NCBI RefSeq assembly: GCF_902859625.1
Contig: NZ_CADIJX010000004.1
Location: 1 to 64,000, forward strand
Direction of reading: 5' to 3'
DNA from: Achromobacter pestifer
Lineage (GTDB): Bacteria; Pseudomonadota; Gammaproteobacteria; Burkholderiales; Burkholderiaceae_B
DNA length: 64,000 nt
Part shown: positions 41,416 to 51,664 of the stretch, in pieces
How the letters are laid out: each line of letters starts with the position of its first letter
Numbering within the stretch: the first letter of the stretch is position 1
Position numbers and translations under genes: made by a program
Notes under the pieces: generated by a model
Seen by the model: only the letters and a program-made list of their open reading frames with translations
The model's database searches: none
Told to the model about the DNA's origin: nothing

Positions 41416-43053
41416 ATGTCAGCCCAGGTATTCACTCGCAGCGCATTGCTCGCCTGTACGCTTGCCGCCTGTACGGCGGCGATGCAGGTCCAGGCCCAGT
41501 CCAAGCCGTCCACCCTGACGATCGGCCTGTCGTCCGAACCGACGTCGATGGACCCGCACTATCACCAAGCCACGCCGAACGATGCGATGACCTCGCACAT
41601 GTTCGAGACCCTGGTGGGGCAGGACGCCAAGATGGACCTGATTCCGCGACTGGCGACGGCCTGGAAAGCGGTTGACGACCACACCTGGGAATTCACGCTG
41701 CGCGAAGGCGTCAAGTTCTCGAACGGCCAGCCTTTCACGGCGCAGGATGTGATCTTCACATTTTGCCGCGTGATGAACAACGAACAGTCGATCGGCGGCT
41801 CGTATCCCGCCATCATCCAGAAGTTCGCCGACGTGCAGGCGCGCGACGGCAACACGCTGGTCATCAAGACGCACAAACCCTACCCGCTGCTGCCCAACGA
41901 CCTGACCCGCACCGCCATGCTGTGGAGCGGCATCGTCGAACATGGCCCCATCACCTTCGACCTGAAGAACAAGTGCGGCGTGACGGGCCCCTGGCCCACG
42001 GTCGCCGACTTCAACGGCGGCCGCGATGTGATCGGCACCGGTCCCTACACGCTGAAGAGCTACGTGAAGGGCACGGGCATTGAACTGACCCGCAATGAGG
42101 GCTACTGGGGCGACAAGCCGGCCTGGCAGGCCGTCAAGATGGTGCCGGTGCCCGCTGCGGGCCCGCGCCTGACGGGCCTCCTGGCCGGCGACTTCGATCT
42201 GATCGAAAACCCCGCCGCGCGCGACGTGAAGCGCATTTCGGAAACGCCGGGCTACGGCTACGTGATCACGCCGTCCGTGCGCGTGGTGTATTTCCAGTTT
42301 GACGTGGCGCGCAGCCCCAGCCCGACGGTCAAGGCCGCCGACGGCAAGAACCCCTTGCAGGATGTGCGCGTGCGTCGAGCCATTTCCATGGCCATCGACC
42401 GCAAGACCATCGCCGCGCGTGTCATGGATGGGGCCGCCACGCCCGCCAACCAGTTCCTGCCCGACGGCATGTTCGGCACCCTGCGCCATCCGCCTGAACT
42501 GAAGTACGACCCGGAGGGCGCCAAGAAGCTGCTGGCCGAAGCCGGCTACCCCAACGGCTTTGAACTGACCATCTCGTCCACCAACGACCGCTACATCAAC
42601 GACGCCCAGATCTCACAGGCCGTTGCCCAATACCTGTCGCGCGTGGGCATCAAGACCACCGTCGATGCCATGACGCGCTCGGTGTATTTCCCCAAGCGTG
42701 CCAAGCGTGAATTCAGCTTCGCGATGGGCGGCTGGTCGTCGGAAACCGGCGAGGCCTCGTCTTTCCTACAATACTGGGTTACCCGGTTCGACAAAGAGCA
42801 TGGCCTGGGCACCAGCAACTACGGCGGTTACGACAATCCCGAGTTCGACAGCGTGTTCAAGCGCGCGCTGGTGACCGTGGACCCGGCCGAGCGGGAAAAG
42901 CTGCTGCAACAGTCCCTGACCCTTGCACTGGCCGACCTGCCCAACATTCCCCTGCACTTTGAAAGCAGCATCTGGGCGTTCAAGAAGGGACTGGTCTACG
43001 AAGGCCGGGCCGATCAATACACCCTGGCCATGTCGGCCAAGCCCGCCAAGTAA
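41416..43053 (+). CDS. Peptide-type ABC transporter substrate-binding protein (SBP_bac_5), paralog 2
   Basis: A 545-residue periplasmic receptor closely similar to that at 37462, with long shared stretches such as GTGPYTLKSYVKGTGIEL and IENPAARD. The signal peptide ends near QVQAQSK; LAACTAAMQ resembles but does not clearly form a lipobox. WEFTLREGVKFSNGQPF and RVRRAISMAIDRKTI are family motifs. It is followed 45 bases later by dppB, so it is the cognate receptor of the transporter. Substrate may be a dipeptide, glutathione-like peptide or acylated amino acid. Confidence 0.93.
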   Translation: MSAQVFTRSALLACTLAACTAAMQVQAQSKPSTLTIGLSSEPTSMDPHYHQATPNDAMTSHMFETLVGQDAKMDLIPRLATAWKAVDDHTWEFTLREGVKFSNGQPFTAQDVIFTFCRVMNNEQSIGGSYPAIIQKFADVQARDGNTLVIKTHKPYPLLPNDLTRTAMLWSGIVEHGPITFDLKNKCGVTGPWPTVADFNGGRDVIGTGPYTLKSYVKGTGIELTRNEGYWGDKPAWQAVKMVPVPAAGPRLTGLLAGDFDLIENPAARDVKRISETPGYGYVITPSVRVVYFQFDVARSPSPTVKAADGKNPLQDVRVRRAISMAIDRKTIAARVMDGAATPANQFLPDGMFGTLRHPPELKYDPEGAKKLLAEAGYPNGFELTISSTNDRYINDAQISQAVAQYLSRVGIKTTVDAMTRSVYFPKRAKREFSFAMGGWSSETGEASSFLQYWVTRFDKEHGLGTSNYGGYDNPEFDSVFKRALVTVDPAEREKLLQQSLTLALADLPNIPLHFESSIWAFKKGLVYEGRADQYTLAMSAKPAK

Positions 43054-43098
43054 GCACGCGGCGCCCGCAAACCCTGAGCCCACCAAGGAAATCATCAC

Positions 43099-44076
43099 GT
43101 GGCCTTGTTCATCCTACGCAGACTGATACAGAGTCTGTTCGTGCTGCTGGCCGTTTCGGTCGTGGTCTTCTTCGCGGTGTATGCCGTGGGCGACCCGATC
43201 GAACTGCTGGTCAGCCCCGAAGCCAGCCAGGCCGCCCGCGAGGCGATGATCGCCCGCCTGGGCCTGGATTTGCCCGTGTGGCAGCAATACACGGGGTTCC
43301 TGTGGCGCGCACTGCACGGCGATCTGGGCACGTCCTTCGTGCACGGCATCCCCGCGGTCGAACTGATCGTGCAACGCATTCCCGCCACGTTCGAGCTTGT
43401 CTTCGTGGCCATCATGCTGACCTGTGTGGTCGGCATCCCGCTGGGGCTGGTTGCCGGCCTGTACCGCGACGACTACCTGGGCCGCGGCATCATGGCGTCG
43501 TCCGTGCTGGGGTTTTCGCTGCCGAACTTCTGGCAAGGCATGATGCTGATCCTGCTGTTCGCCGTCTGGCTGGGCTGGCTGCCCGCCACCGGGCGCGGCG
43601 ACACGGTCACGGTGCTGGGCGTGCGGCTGTCCATCCTGACCGCCGACGGCTGGTCGCACCTGATCATGCCGGCCATCAATCTGGCGCTGGCCAATATCGC
43701 GCTGGTGCTGCGCCTGACCGCCTCCGGCGTCGTCGAGGCCCGCAGCCAGGACTACGTGAAGTTCGCGCGTGCCAAGGGCGTCAAGCCCGGCCGCATCGTG
43801 CGCCGCCACATCCTGCGCAACATCCTGATCCCGGTCGTCACGGTGATCGGCATGGAATTCGGCAGCCTGATCGCCTACTCCACCATCACCGAGACCGTGT
43901 TCGCGTGGCCCGGCATGGGCAAGCTGCTGATCGATAGCGTCTACCAGCTGGACCGCCCCGTGGTGGTCGCGTACGTGATGCTGGTCACCCTGATCTTCGT
44001 GGTCATCAACCTGGTTGTGGACATCCTGTACGCCGCGCTCGACCCGCGTGTGCAGCTCGTGACCCCCGCTCAATAA
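43099..44076 (+). CDS. dppB: Dpp/Opp-type ABC transporter permease DppB
   Basis: First permease of the importer, 325 residues with six predicted transmembrane segments. Typical N-terminus FILRRLIQSLFVLLAVSVVVF is followed by an ADPIELL-like AVGDPIELLV loop. The EAA loop (DYVKFARAKGVKPGRIVRRHILRN, near residue 218) contacts the ATPase. The GTG start at 43099 has AAGGAA upstream. dppC follows after six bases. The family also includes nickel and glutathione permeases, so the name gives the family, not the substrate. Confidence 0.9.
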   Translation: MALFILRRLIQSLFVLLAVSVVVFFAVYAVGDPIELLVSPEASQAAREAMIARLGLDLPVWQQYTGFLWRALHGDLGTSFVHGIPAVELIVQRIPATFELVFVAIMLTCVVGIPLGLVAGLYRDDYLGRGIMASSVLGFSLPNFWQGMMLILLFAVWLGWLPATGRGDTVTVLGVRLSILTADGWSHLIMPAINLALANIALVLRLTASGVVEARSQDYVKFARAKGVKPGRIVRRHILRNILIPVVTVIGMEFGSLIAYSTITETVFAWPGMGKLLIDSVYQLDRPVVVAYVMLVTLIFVVINLVVDILYAALDPRVQLVTPAQ

Positions 44077-44082
44077 TCCGCC

Positions 44083-45003
44083 ATGGCTAACTCCCCCAAT
44101 CCCGGCCGCACCCGCACCGTCCAGCCCCTGGCTGAGACGCCGCAGCGCGCCTCCATCCTGAAGAAACTGCGCGCGCGCCCCACGGTGCGCGGCTCCGCGA
44201 TCGCGCTGGCCGTCCTGGTCGTGCTGGTGCTCTTCGCGCCGTACTTCGCGCCGCAAAACCCGTATGACCTGGCCAATCTGTCGCTGATGGACGGCCGTCT
44301 GGCGCCACGCCAGGCGCTGATGGACGGCAGCATCGCCTGGCTCGGCACCGATGACCAGGGCCGCGACATGCTCAGCGCCATTCTGTATGGCCTGCGAATC
44401 AGCCTGATGGTGGGCCTGTCCGCCGTCGTGCTGGCCACCGCCGTCGGCGGCGCGGTCGGCCTGATCGCCGCCTATGTCGGCGGCCTGGTCGATACCGTGC
44501 TGATGCGCATTGTCGACTTCATCCTGGGCTTTCCGACCATCCTGGTGGCGCTGGTGCTGCTGGTGGTGCTGGGGCGCGGGGTGGACAAGGTGATCCTGGC
44601 GCTGGTGCTGGTGCAATGGGGCCACTACGCCCGCATCATGCGCAGCCGTGCCCTGCAAGAGCGCCGCAAGGAATATGTGGAAGCCGCCGCCAATCTGGGC
44701 TATCCGGCCTGGCGCATCATGGTTTATCACCTGCTGCCCAACTGCCTGGGTCCGGTGATGGTGTTCGCCACCATCCAGATCGCCACCGCCATCGCGCTGG
44801 AAGCCACCCTGTCGTTCCTGGGCGTCGGCGTGCCGATCACCGAACCGTCGCTGGGCCTGTTGATCTCCAACGGCTTCCAATACCTGTTGTCGGGCGACTA
44901 CTGGATCAGCCTGTTCCCAGGCATTGCCCTGCTGCTGCTGATCCTTTCCATCAATATCGTGGGTGACCGCCTGCGTGAAAGCCTAGATCCGCGACGAGCA
45001 TGA
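44083..45003 (+). CDS. dppC: Dpp/Opp-type ABC transporter permease DppC
   Basis: Second permease, 306 residues, with the DppC-type N-terminal cytoplasmic segment and then six membrane segments. LGTDDQGRDMLSAILYGLRISL near residue 87 is the DppC hallmark. The EAA loop (EYVEAAANLGYPAWRIMVYHLLPN) lies near 197, and the C-terminus NIVGDRLRESLDPR is conserved. The stop overlaps the dppD start by four bases (ATGA). Confidence 0.92.
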   Translation: MANSPNPGRTRTVQPLAETPQRASILKKLRARPTVRGSAIALAVLVVLVLFAPYFAPQNPYDLANLSLMDGRLAPRQALMDGSIAWLGTDDQGRDMLSAILYGLRISLMVGLSAVVLATAVGGAVGLIAAYVGGLVDTVLMRIVDFILGFPTILVALVLLVVLGRGVDKVILALVLVQWGHYARIMRSRALQERRKEYVEAAANLGYPAWRIMVYHLLPNCLGPVMVFATIQIATAIALEATLSFLGVGVPITEPSLGLLISNGFQYLLSGDYWISLFPGIALLLLILSINIVGDRLRESLDPRRA

Positions 45004-45979
45004 GCGAAATTCTTCTTGAGGTGCGCGGCCTGCGCACCGCATTCCATACTGAAGCCGGCGCGTACCTGGCGGTCGACGGCGTCGACCTGACGGTGCGCCG
45101 CGGCGAAATCGTCGGCCTGGTCGGCGAATCGGGTTCCGGCAAGTCCGTCACGGGCTTCTCGCTGCTGGGTCTGATCGACCCGCCCGGGGAAGTCGTGGAC
45201 GGCGAAGTGAAGTTCAAGGGCAACGACCTGCGCAAGCTCACGGAAGAGCAGATGCGGCAGTTGCGCGGCAACCGCATCGCCATGATCTTCCAGGATCCGT
45301 TGATGACGCTGAACCCGGTGCTGCGCATCGGCGAACAGATGATGGAAGCCATCCTGACGCACGAAAACGTGCCGCGCGCCGAAGCGGAGGAACGCTGCCG
45401 CGAGGCGCTGGCCATGGTGGGCATTCCCTCGCCCGAAACGCGCCTGAAAAGCTATCCGCACGAATTCTCGGGCGGCATGCGTCAGCGCGTGGCGATCGCG
45501 ATCGCCATGCTGAACAAGCCCGACCTGATCATCTGCGACGAGCCCACCACCGCGCTGGACGTCACCATCCAGGGCCAGATCCTCTACCGCATGCAAGAGA
45601 TCTGCCGCGAGCACAACACGGCGCTGATCTGGATCACCCACGATCTGGGCGTCGTGGCCGAACTGGCCGACCGCGTGGCCGTGATGTATGCCGGCCGCAT
45701 CGTTGAAAGCGGCCCGGTCGAACAAGTGCTGGAGTCGCCGCGGCACCCTTACACCAAGGGCCTGCTGGATTCGATGCCTGGCGCCACGCAACCCGGCGCG
45801 CGTCTGCACCAGATCAACGGCATGGCGCCCAGCCTGGCCGGCCGTCCGTCGGGCTGTGCGTTCCGTCCGCGCTGCGCCAAGGCGGTCACGCGCTGCACCG
45901 AACAAGCCCCCTCCGTCACCACTGAAGGTTCGCGCAGCTACCGCTGTTACGTGCCGATCGCCCGCGAGGCACGAGAAGC

Positions 45980-45983
<4 letters not shown>
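45000..45983 (+). CDS. dppD: Dpp/Opp-type ABC transporter ATP-binding protein DppD
   Basis: First ATPase, 327 residues. Walker A is GESGSGKSV near residue 43, the signature FSGGMRQR is near 156 and Walker B is LIICDEPTTALD near 177. The C-terminal extension contains GCAFRPRCAKAVTRC with Cys residues typical of the oligo/dipeptide ATPases, some of which carry an iron-sulfur cluster. Four-base overlaps with dppC and dppF show tight coupling. Confidence 0.92.
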
Positions 45984-46989
<1,006 letters not shown>

Positions 46990-46990
<1 letters not shown>

Positions 46991-47895
46991 TGAAACCCTC
47001 CGACATGTCCAACGTGGACCGCATCGCCATCGAAATGGGCCATGCGGGCCGCAACACCATTCAGTACATCGACGAAGACCGAAATTCGGATCGTCCGTTC
47101 AAACTGCAAACATACCGCCCCTACGGCTACACCCCCGACCGTCCGGTGGTCATCGTGCAGCACGGCGTGCTGCGCAACGGCGATGAATACCGCGACTTCT
47201 GGGTAGAAGCCGCCGACAAGCACAAGCTGCTGATCGTGGCGCTGACCTTCTCCAACGAAATCTGGCCCGGCGTCGAAAGCTACAACAACGGCCGCGTGTT
47301 CTCGGCTGGCGGCAATCCGCGCCACATCGATGGCTGGACCTACGCGCTGGTCGGCAATGTCATCAAGGACATGATCGACGGTGAAATCACCGACGGCAAG
47401 AACGTCTATCTGTTCGGCCATTCGGCCGGCGGCCAGTTCGTGCACCGCCTGATGAGCAGCCAATCGCATGCGCCGTTCAAGGCAGTCACCGCCGGAAATC
47501 CGGGCTGGTACACGCTGCCCACGTTTGACCTGCCCTACCCCGAAGGCATGGACGGCGTGGGCATGACCGAAGAGCACCTGGTCAAGCTGCTGGCCTACCC
47601 CATGACCATCCTGGCGGGCGATCAAGACATCGCCACGGACGACCCCAACTTGCCGTCCGAACCTGCCGCCATGCGCCAGGGGCCGCACCGCTTCGCACGC
47701 GCGCAGAACTACTTCGAGTTCGGCCGCAAAGAAGCCGAACGCCGTGGCGTGCCGTTCGGTTGGACGCTGCAAGTGGTGCCTGGCATCGGCCACGATGGCC
47801 GCGCCATGTCGGCCGTCTGCGCCAGCCTGTGGTTTGACGGCAAGATGCCCGACGACGCCGAGCTGGCCCGTCTGGCCGGCCAGCAAGTCGCTTGA
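46990..47895 (+). CDS. Alpha/beta hydrolase of the PHB-depolymerase/esterase type
   Basis: A 301-residue serine hydrolase without signal peptide, so probably cytoplasmic. VVIVQHGVLRNGDEYRDFW near residue 53 is the oxyanion region, LFGHSAGGQFVHR near 144 the nucleophile elbow, AGDQDIATDD a candidate acid and GIGHDGRAMS the catalytic His. It is embedded in the dpp unit with a one-base overlap upstream, which points to hydrolysis of an imported ester or amide. Exact family function is unknown to me. Confidence 0.82.
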
Positions 47896-47936
47896 TCGCC
47901 ATCCCCATTTCTCCGCTGCTGAACACCGATACCGCC

Positions 47937-49067
47937 ATGTCCAATACTCAAAGCACTGAACAGATCGTCGCCGGCATTCAAGGCTGGCTGCAATGCGAAT
48001 CGCCGTCTAACTTTCCCGACGGCATCGCAGCAATGGCCCGCATCATCGCCGACTACGCCGCGGCCGCCGGCCTGACGGTGGAACTGTCGTCGCTGGGCCC
48101 CACCACGGGCCCGTTGCTGTATGCCACCAACCGCGCGCCCGGCGACACCCGCCCCGGCATCCTGATCCTGGCGCACATGGACACGGTGCATCCGGTCGGC
48201 ACCTTGCTGGAGAACCCGGTGCGCATCGACGGCGACCGCCTCTACGGTCCCGGCAGCTATGACATGAAGGCCGGTATCTACCTGGCGCTGACGGCGCTGG
48301 CTGGCGTGGCCCGCCCGGGCGCGACGCAGTTGCCTGTGGACTTCCTGGTGGTGCCCGACGAGGAAACCGGCAGCCACGCTTCGCGCGTGCATATCGAACG
48401 CTTCGCCGCCAACGCCAAGTACGCGCTGGTCTGCGAACCCGCCCGCCCCAACGGCGGCAAATGCGTGACGGCCCGCAAGGGCACGGGCATGCTGAACCTG
48501 AACGTGAAGGGCCGCCCGGCGCACGCCGGCATGCAGCACGAGAAAGGCCGCAGCGCGATCCGTGAAATGGCGCATCAGGTACTGGCGCTGGAAGCGATGA
48601 CCGACTACGACCGTGGCATCACGGTCAGCGTCGGCACGATCGCCGGCGGCACGGTCACCAACACCGTCCCGGCACTGTGCCGTTGCGTGGTGGACTTCCG
48701 CGTACCCGACATGGGTGCCGCCGAAGACGTGCTGCGCCGCATGCGCGAATTGTGCGCCGTGGGTCCGGATGTGGAACTGGATATCAACGTCGAACTGAAC
48801 CGTCCGCCGATGGTGAAGACCGATGCCGCCGCCGCCCTGCTGGCGCTGGTGCAAGGCTATGCGGATCGAGCAGGATTCCTGCTGGAAGACGCGCCGATGA
48901 CCGGCGGCGGCAGCGACGCGAACTTCACGTCGGCGATGGGCATTCCGACGTTGGACGGTCTTGGCGCCGACGGAGACGGGGCGCATACGTTGAATGAATA
49001 TATTCTGGTGTCGACGCTGGAGCAGCGGTTGAAGTTCTGGGAATTGTTGCTTCGGGAATTGGTTTGA
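47937..49067 (+). CDS. M20 family metallopeptidase (glutamate carboxypeptidase-like)
   Basis: A 376-residue zinc peptidase of the M20/ArgE/CPG2 family. Metal and catalytic residues are visible: His and Asp in LAHMDTVHPVG near residue 78, Asp in GPGSYDMKAG near 104, the Glu pair in VPDEETGSHAS near 138, and the final His in GDGAHTLNEY near 353. Members release C-terminal glutamate or deacylate amino acids. The ATG at 47937 is preferred; a TTG at 47892 overlapping the previous stop is possible. Last gene of the peptide-transport cluster, it probably degrades what the transporter brings in. Confidence 0.9.
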   Translation: MSNTQSTEQIVAGIQGWLQCESPSNFPDGIAAMARIIADYAAAAGLTVELSSLGPTTGPLLYATNRAPGDTRPGILILAHMDTVHPVGTLLENPVRIDGDRLYGPGSYDMKAGIYLALTALAGVARPGATQLPVDFLVVPDEETGSHASRVHIERFAANAKYALVCEPARPNGGKCVTARKGTGMLNLNVKGRPAHAGMQHEKGRSAIREMAHQVLALEAMTDYDRGITVSVGTIAGGTVTNTVPALCRCVVDFRVPDMGAAEDVLRRMRELCAVGPDVELDINVELNRPPMVKTDAAAALLALVQGYADRAGFLLEDAPMTGGGSDANFTSAMGIPTLDGLGADGDGAHTLNEYILVSTLEQRLKFWELLLRELV

Positions 49068-49111
49068 GTTCTTTTGTGGCGGTGGTGGTTTTTTAGACGC
49101 CCGTCACCATA

Positions 49112-49174
49112 ATGGGTTACGCGCGATGGACGCCGCGTCCTCATGCCCGATTTGCCGCGCTCCACCCATCCTAC
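49112..49174. repeat. Dispersed repeat, single unit (copy E)
   Basis: ATGGGTTACGCGCG at the left and GCGCTCCACCCATCCTAC at the right mark one unit of the family of 7-449, here in reverse orientation. It lies 44 bases after the peptidase stop. Confidence 0.75.
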
Positions 49175-49464
49175 GACTCACGATCAGCCGGATCGCATCG
49201 ACAGTCTTCCTATTAGACGGGTGGCGCGCGCGCAGGTCTGGCTACGCACACAGCTATCTGCCGCGCGCCGCCCGTCGCTCCACCCCACCCCGTGACTGCG
49301 GGGATCATTGGCAAACTGCTCTTCACCGGCGCGCAAGCGATCACTGCTCCGACGCCTCGACAGTGCGTATGCCGAATGCGGCCGCCCGCGCGGACGCATG
49401 AGGCGGGCAACGCAAATCTCGTCAGTAATCGGGAACCTAGCAGCGCGCGAACCAAGACGGCGCA

Positions 49465-49629
49465 GCTCGTCGCCGGGGTCGGGTGGGTGGCGCGCAACCT
49501 TGATGCGCCCGAGGGAATCTGAAGGCAGCGGCCGTAGGCCGCAACGAAGATGACGAGAGGGCAGTCCGGAGCGAACGCTCCGGACCGCAATCGTGGGCGC
49601 GCGCCACCCACCCGACCCCGGCGACGAGC
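49465..49629. repeat. Perfect 31-bp inverted repeat enclosing nested hairpins
   Basis: The arms are 49465-49495 and 49599-49629, beginning GCTCGTCGCCGGGGTCGGGT on the left and perfectly complementary on the right. Inside are two further hairpins: GCGGCC-GTA-GGCCGC at about 49529-49543 and GTCCGGAGCG-AAC-GCTCCGGAC at about 49565-49587. No target duplications or transposase are seen. It could be a nonautonomous mobile remnant or a highly structured transcript. Confidence 0.8.
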
Positions 49630-49643
49630 GTCCCACGAAGAGC

Positions 49644-49770
49644 TAAAGCCCCCCGACGAAGACCCGACCCAGATCCCACAAAGATCTAAAGCCCCCCCCC
49701 ACGAAGACCCGACCCAGATCCCACAAAGATCTAAAGCCCCCCAAACGAAGCCCCCACGCAGATCCCCCGC
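49644..49770. repeat. Tandem repeat of 43-45 bp, nearly three copies
   Basis: Copies begin at 49644, 49687 and 49732 with TAAAGCCCCCC. The first two share ACGAAGACCCGACCCAGATC and CCACAAAGATC, and the third is partial and diverged. The length of the C-run differs between copies. The array ends about 55 bases before the dapD start. Apart from copy E, the inverted repeat and this array, the 756-base gap holds nothing that I recognise. Confidence 0.85.
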
Positions 49771-49823
49771 CCCGCCCCCACAATCGCCTAGAATCCCCCC
49801 AATCCCAGTCCAGAACCCCTGCC

Positions 49824-50813
49824 ATGTCCGCCGCACCCGCACTTCAAAGCGCCATCGCCTACGGCCTTGCCACTCTTGCCGCCGACGGCACCATTCTTGA
49901 TACCTGGTATCCGCGTCCGTCGCTGGCCGATTACACCCCTGCCGGCGGCACCCGGCATCTGACGCCTGAAGAGGCACGCGCCGCGCTTGGCGAGCACGTT
50001 CCCACGGCCCTCATCCGGGACACCCGCCGCAAAGTCGACATCGTCGCCGTCCGCACCGCGATCCCCTCGCTAGCCGAGCCGCCTGCCGACGCGCACGACG
50101 CCTATCTGCGGCTGCATCTGCTCAGCCACCGCCTCATCCGCCCCCACGACGCCAACTTGGACGGCTTGTTCGGCGTGCTGGCCAACGTCGCGTGGACGTC
50201 CGTCGGCCCCTGCGCGGTGGATCAGGTCGACGCCCTGCGTTGGCAACTGCGCGCCACCGGCCAGACCCTGGAAATCCGTGGCATCGACAAGATCCCGCGC
50301 ATGACCGACTACGTCGTGCCCAGCGGTGTCCGCATCGCCGATACCGCGCGCGTGCGCCTGGGCGCGCACCTATCGCCTGGCACCACCGTGCTGCATGAAG
50401 GGTTCTGCAATTTCAACGCCGGCACGCTGGGCGCATCGATGGTCGAAGGCCGCATCAGCGCGGGCGTCATCGTCGACGACGGCAGCGACATCGGCGGCGG
50501 CGGCGGCGCGTCCATCATGGGCACCATGTCCGGCGGCGGCAAGCAGGTCGTCTCCATCGGCAAGCGCTGCCTGCTGGGCGCCAACTCCGGCATCGGCATT
50601 TCGCTGGGGGACGACTGCGTGGTGGAGGCTGGCTGCTACGTCACCGCCGGCACGCGCGTGCTGACCCCGGAAGGCGCGGTGGTGAAGGCCGCGGCGCTGG
50701 CCGGCCAGCATGGCCTGCTGTTCCGCCGCAATTCGCAGACCGGAGCGGTCGAAACGATTGTGCGCACCGCTGCCTGGGGCACCTTGAACCCCGCGCTGCA
50801 CGCGGGGCACTGA
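49824..50813 (+). CDS. dapD: 2,3,4,5-tetrahydropyridine-2,6-dicarboxylate N-succinyltransferase, long (Pseudomonas-type) form
   Basis: DapD succinylates tetrahydrodipicolinate in lysine and diaminopimelate synthesis, using succinyl-CoA. The 329-residue product is the long form seen in Pseudomonas rather than the about 274-residue enterobacterial form. LHLLSHRLIRPHDANLDG lies near residue 90 and KIPRMTDYVVPSGVRIADTARVRLG near 155 (quoted in parts). The left-handed beta-helix hexapeptides follow (VLHEGFCNFNAGTLG, MVEGRISAGVIV). LLFRRNSQTGAVE near the end is also typical. The start at 49824 has a weak ribosome-binding site. A good terminator follows. Confidence 0.88.
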   Translation: MSAAPALQSAIAYGLATLAADGTILDTWYPRPSLADYTPAGGTRHLTPEEARAALGEHVPTALIRDTRRKVDIVAVRTAIPSLAEPPADAHDAYLRLHLLSHRLIRPHDANLDGLFGVLANVAWTSVGPCAVDQVDALRWQLRATGQTLEIRGIDKIPRMTDYVVPSGVRIADTARVRLGAHLSPGTTVLHEGFCNFNAGTLGASMVEGRISAGVIVDDGSDIGGGGGASIMGTMSGGGKQVVSIGKRCLLGANSGIGISLGDDCVVEAGCYVTAGTRVLTPEGAVVKAAALAGQHGLLFRRNSQTGAVETIVRTAAWGTLNPALHAGH

Positions 50814-50817
50814 ATGG

Positions 50818-50846
50818 AAAAGGGCCGCTGACAGCGGCCCTTTTTC
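50818..50846. terminator. Rho-independent terminator after dapD
   Basis: GGGCCGCT (50822-50829) pairs with AGCGGCCC (50833-50840) around GAC, followed by TTTTT. It is five bases or so after the dapD stop and preceded by AAAA, so it may also serve the convergent gene. Confidence 0.88.
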
Positions 50847-50894
50847 ATCTGGGAACAGCCAGCGCACTCAGCGCCGCTGGGGACCATGCCCCGA

Positions 50895-51515
50895 TCAGGC
50901 GTATTCCGCCGCCTGCCCCAACTGGTCGTATACCAGGTTTACCAACAGATCCGAGCTGAGAATGCGCGTGGCCAGGCACGAGAACACCGTCTTGCCGCTG
51001 TCGTTTTGCAGCGTGATCGTTTCAGTCCAGTCGTTCAGGTCGATGCGCTTGAGCGATTCATACGGCCAGGTGTCGCCACCGATGTGCAGGCCTTCGGCAG
51101 ACAAAGCCAGTTCCTGCGTTTCCAGAGCGGGGAAATCGCCCGCCTTGATATAGCGGAACGGAACGCGCGCGCCATCGGCAATCATGGCTTCCAGCACCGG
51201 CAGGCGCTGTTCGACATAGCGCGAACGGAACGCATCCATGAACTTGCTGAATTCACTGACGCCGCTGGACACCACGGTCCAGTCCTGCGCCGCTTCGGTG
51301 CGATAGGCAAAGCTGTTGACCCGGTCTGCCTCCGCGTCCGAACCGGAGGCGAACAGGCAAAGATCCTGGATGTCCGCGAATGCGGCGTAACTGCGGGTGT
51401 CGCCTTGCTGGCTAACCACGCCCTTGTCATGCAATTCAAAGCGTTCCGGGGCGCTCCCCCTGTGCGTAAACACCGCCAATGCGTCAGAGGCCTGCGGGGT
51501 TTGGCTATTAGTCAT
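50895..51515 (-). CDS. Hypothetical soluble protein
   Basis: A 206-residue protein with no signal peptide, membrane segment or motif that I recognise. It appears to contain two similar halves rich in beta-strands (FELHDKGVVSQQGDTRSYAAFADI and LALSAEGLHIGGDTWPYESLKRI, quoted in parts), each with a strand-turn-strand followed by an aromatic residue and IDL or IQD. This pattern suggests a pair of PH-like barrels (inference). AAGGAAG precedes the ATG. It is convergent with dapD and has no operon partner. Confidence 0.75.
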   Translation of the reverse strand: MTNSQTPQASDALAVFTHRGSAPERFELHDKGVVSQQGDTRSYAAFADIQDLCLFASGSDAEADRVNSFAYRTEAAQDWTVVSSGVSEFSKFMDAFRSRYVEQRLPVLEAMIADGARVPFRYIKAGDFPALETQELALSAEGLHIGGDTWPYESLKRIDLNDWTETITLQNDSGKTVFSCLATRILSSDLLVNLVYDQLGQAAEYA

Positions 51516-51664
51516 GCAACTTCCTTATTGAGTTGGGGTGCTTTCGCGGCCCAGGACGTCGCAAAGTCATGCGACACGCATTCTCCCCTATATGGGCAAT
51601 ACGTGCTTGATGACCCTAATTTATGGGGCTTTCCGGCCTATCCGGCCGCTTTTTCATCGGCCCG

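Noticed and set aside
43114-44880. A 588-codon minus-strand open frame
   Set aside because: It is antisense to dppB and dppC, whose membrane segments and EAA loops are clear.
49180-49640. Protein-coding gene in the 49.1-49.8 kb block
   Set aside because: All frames are short, repeat-derived and lack start signals; inverted and tandem repeats explain the sequence better.
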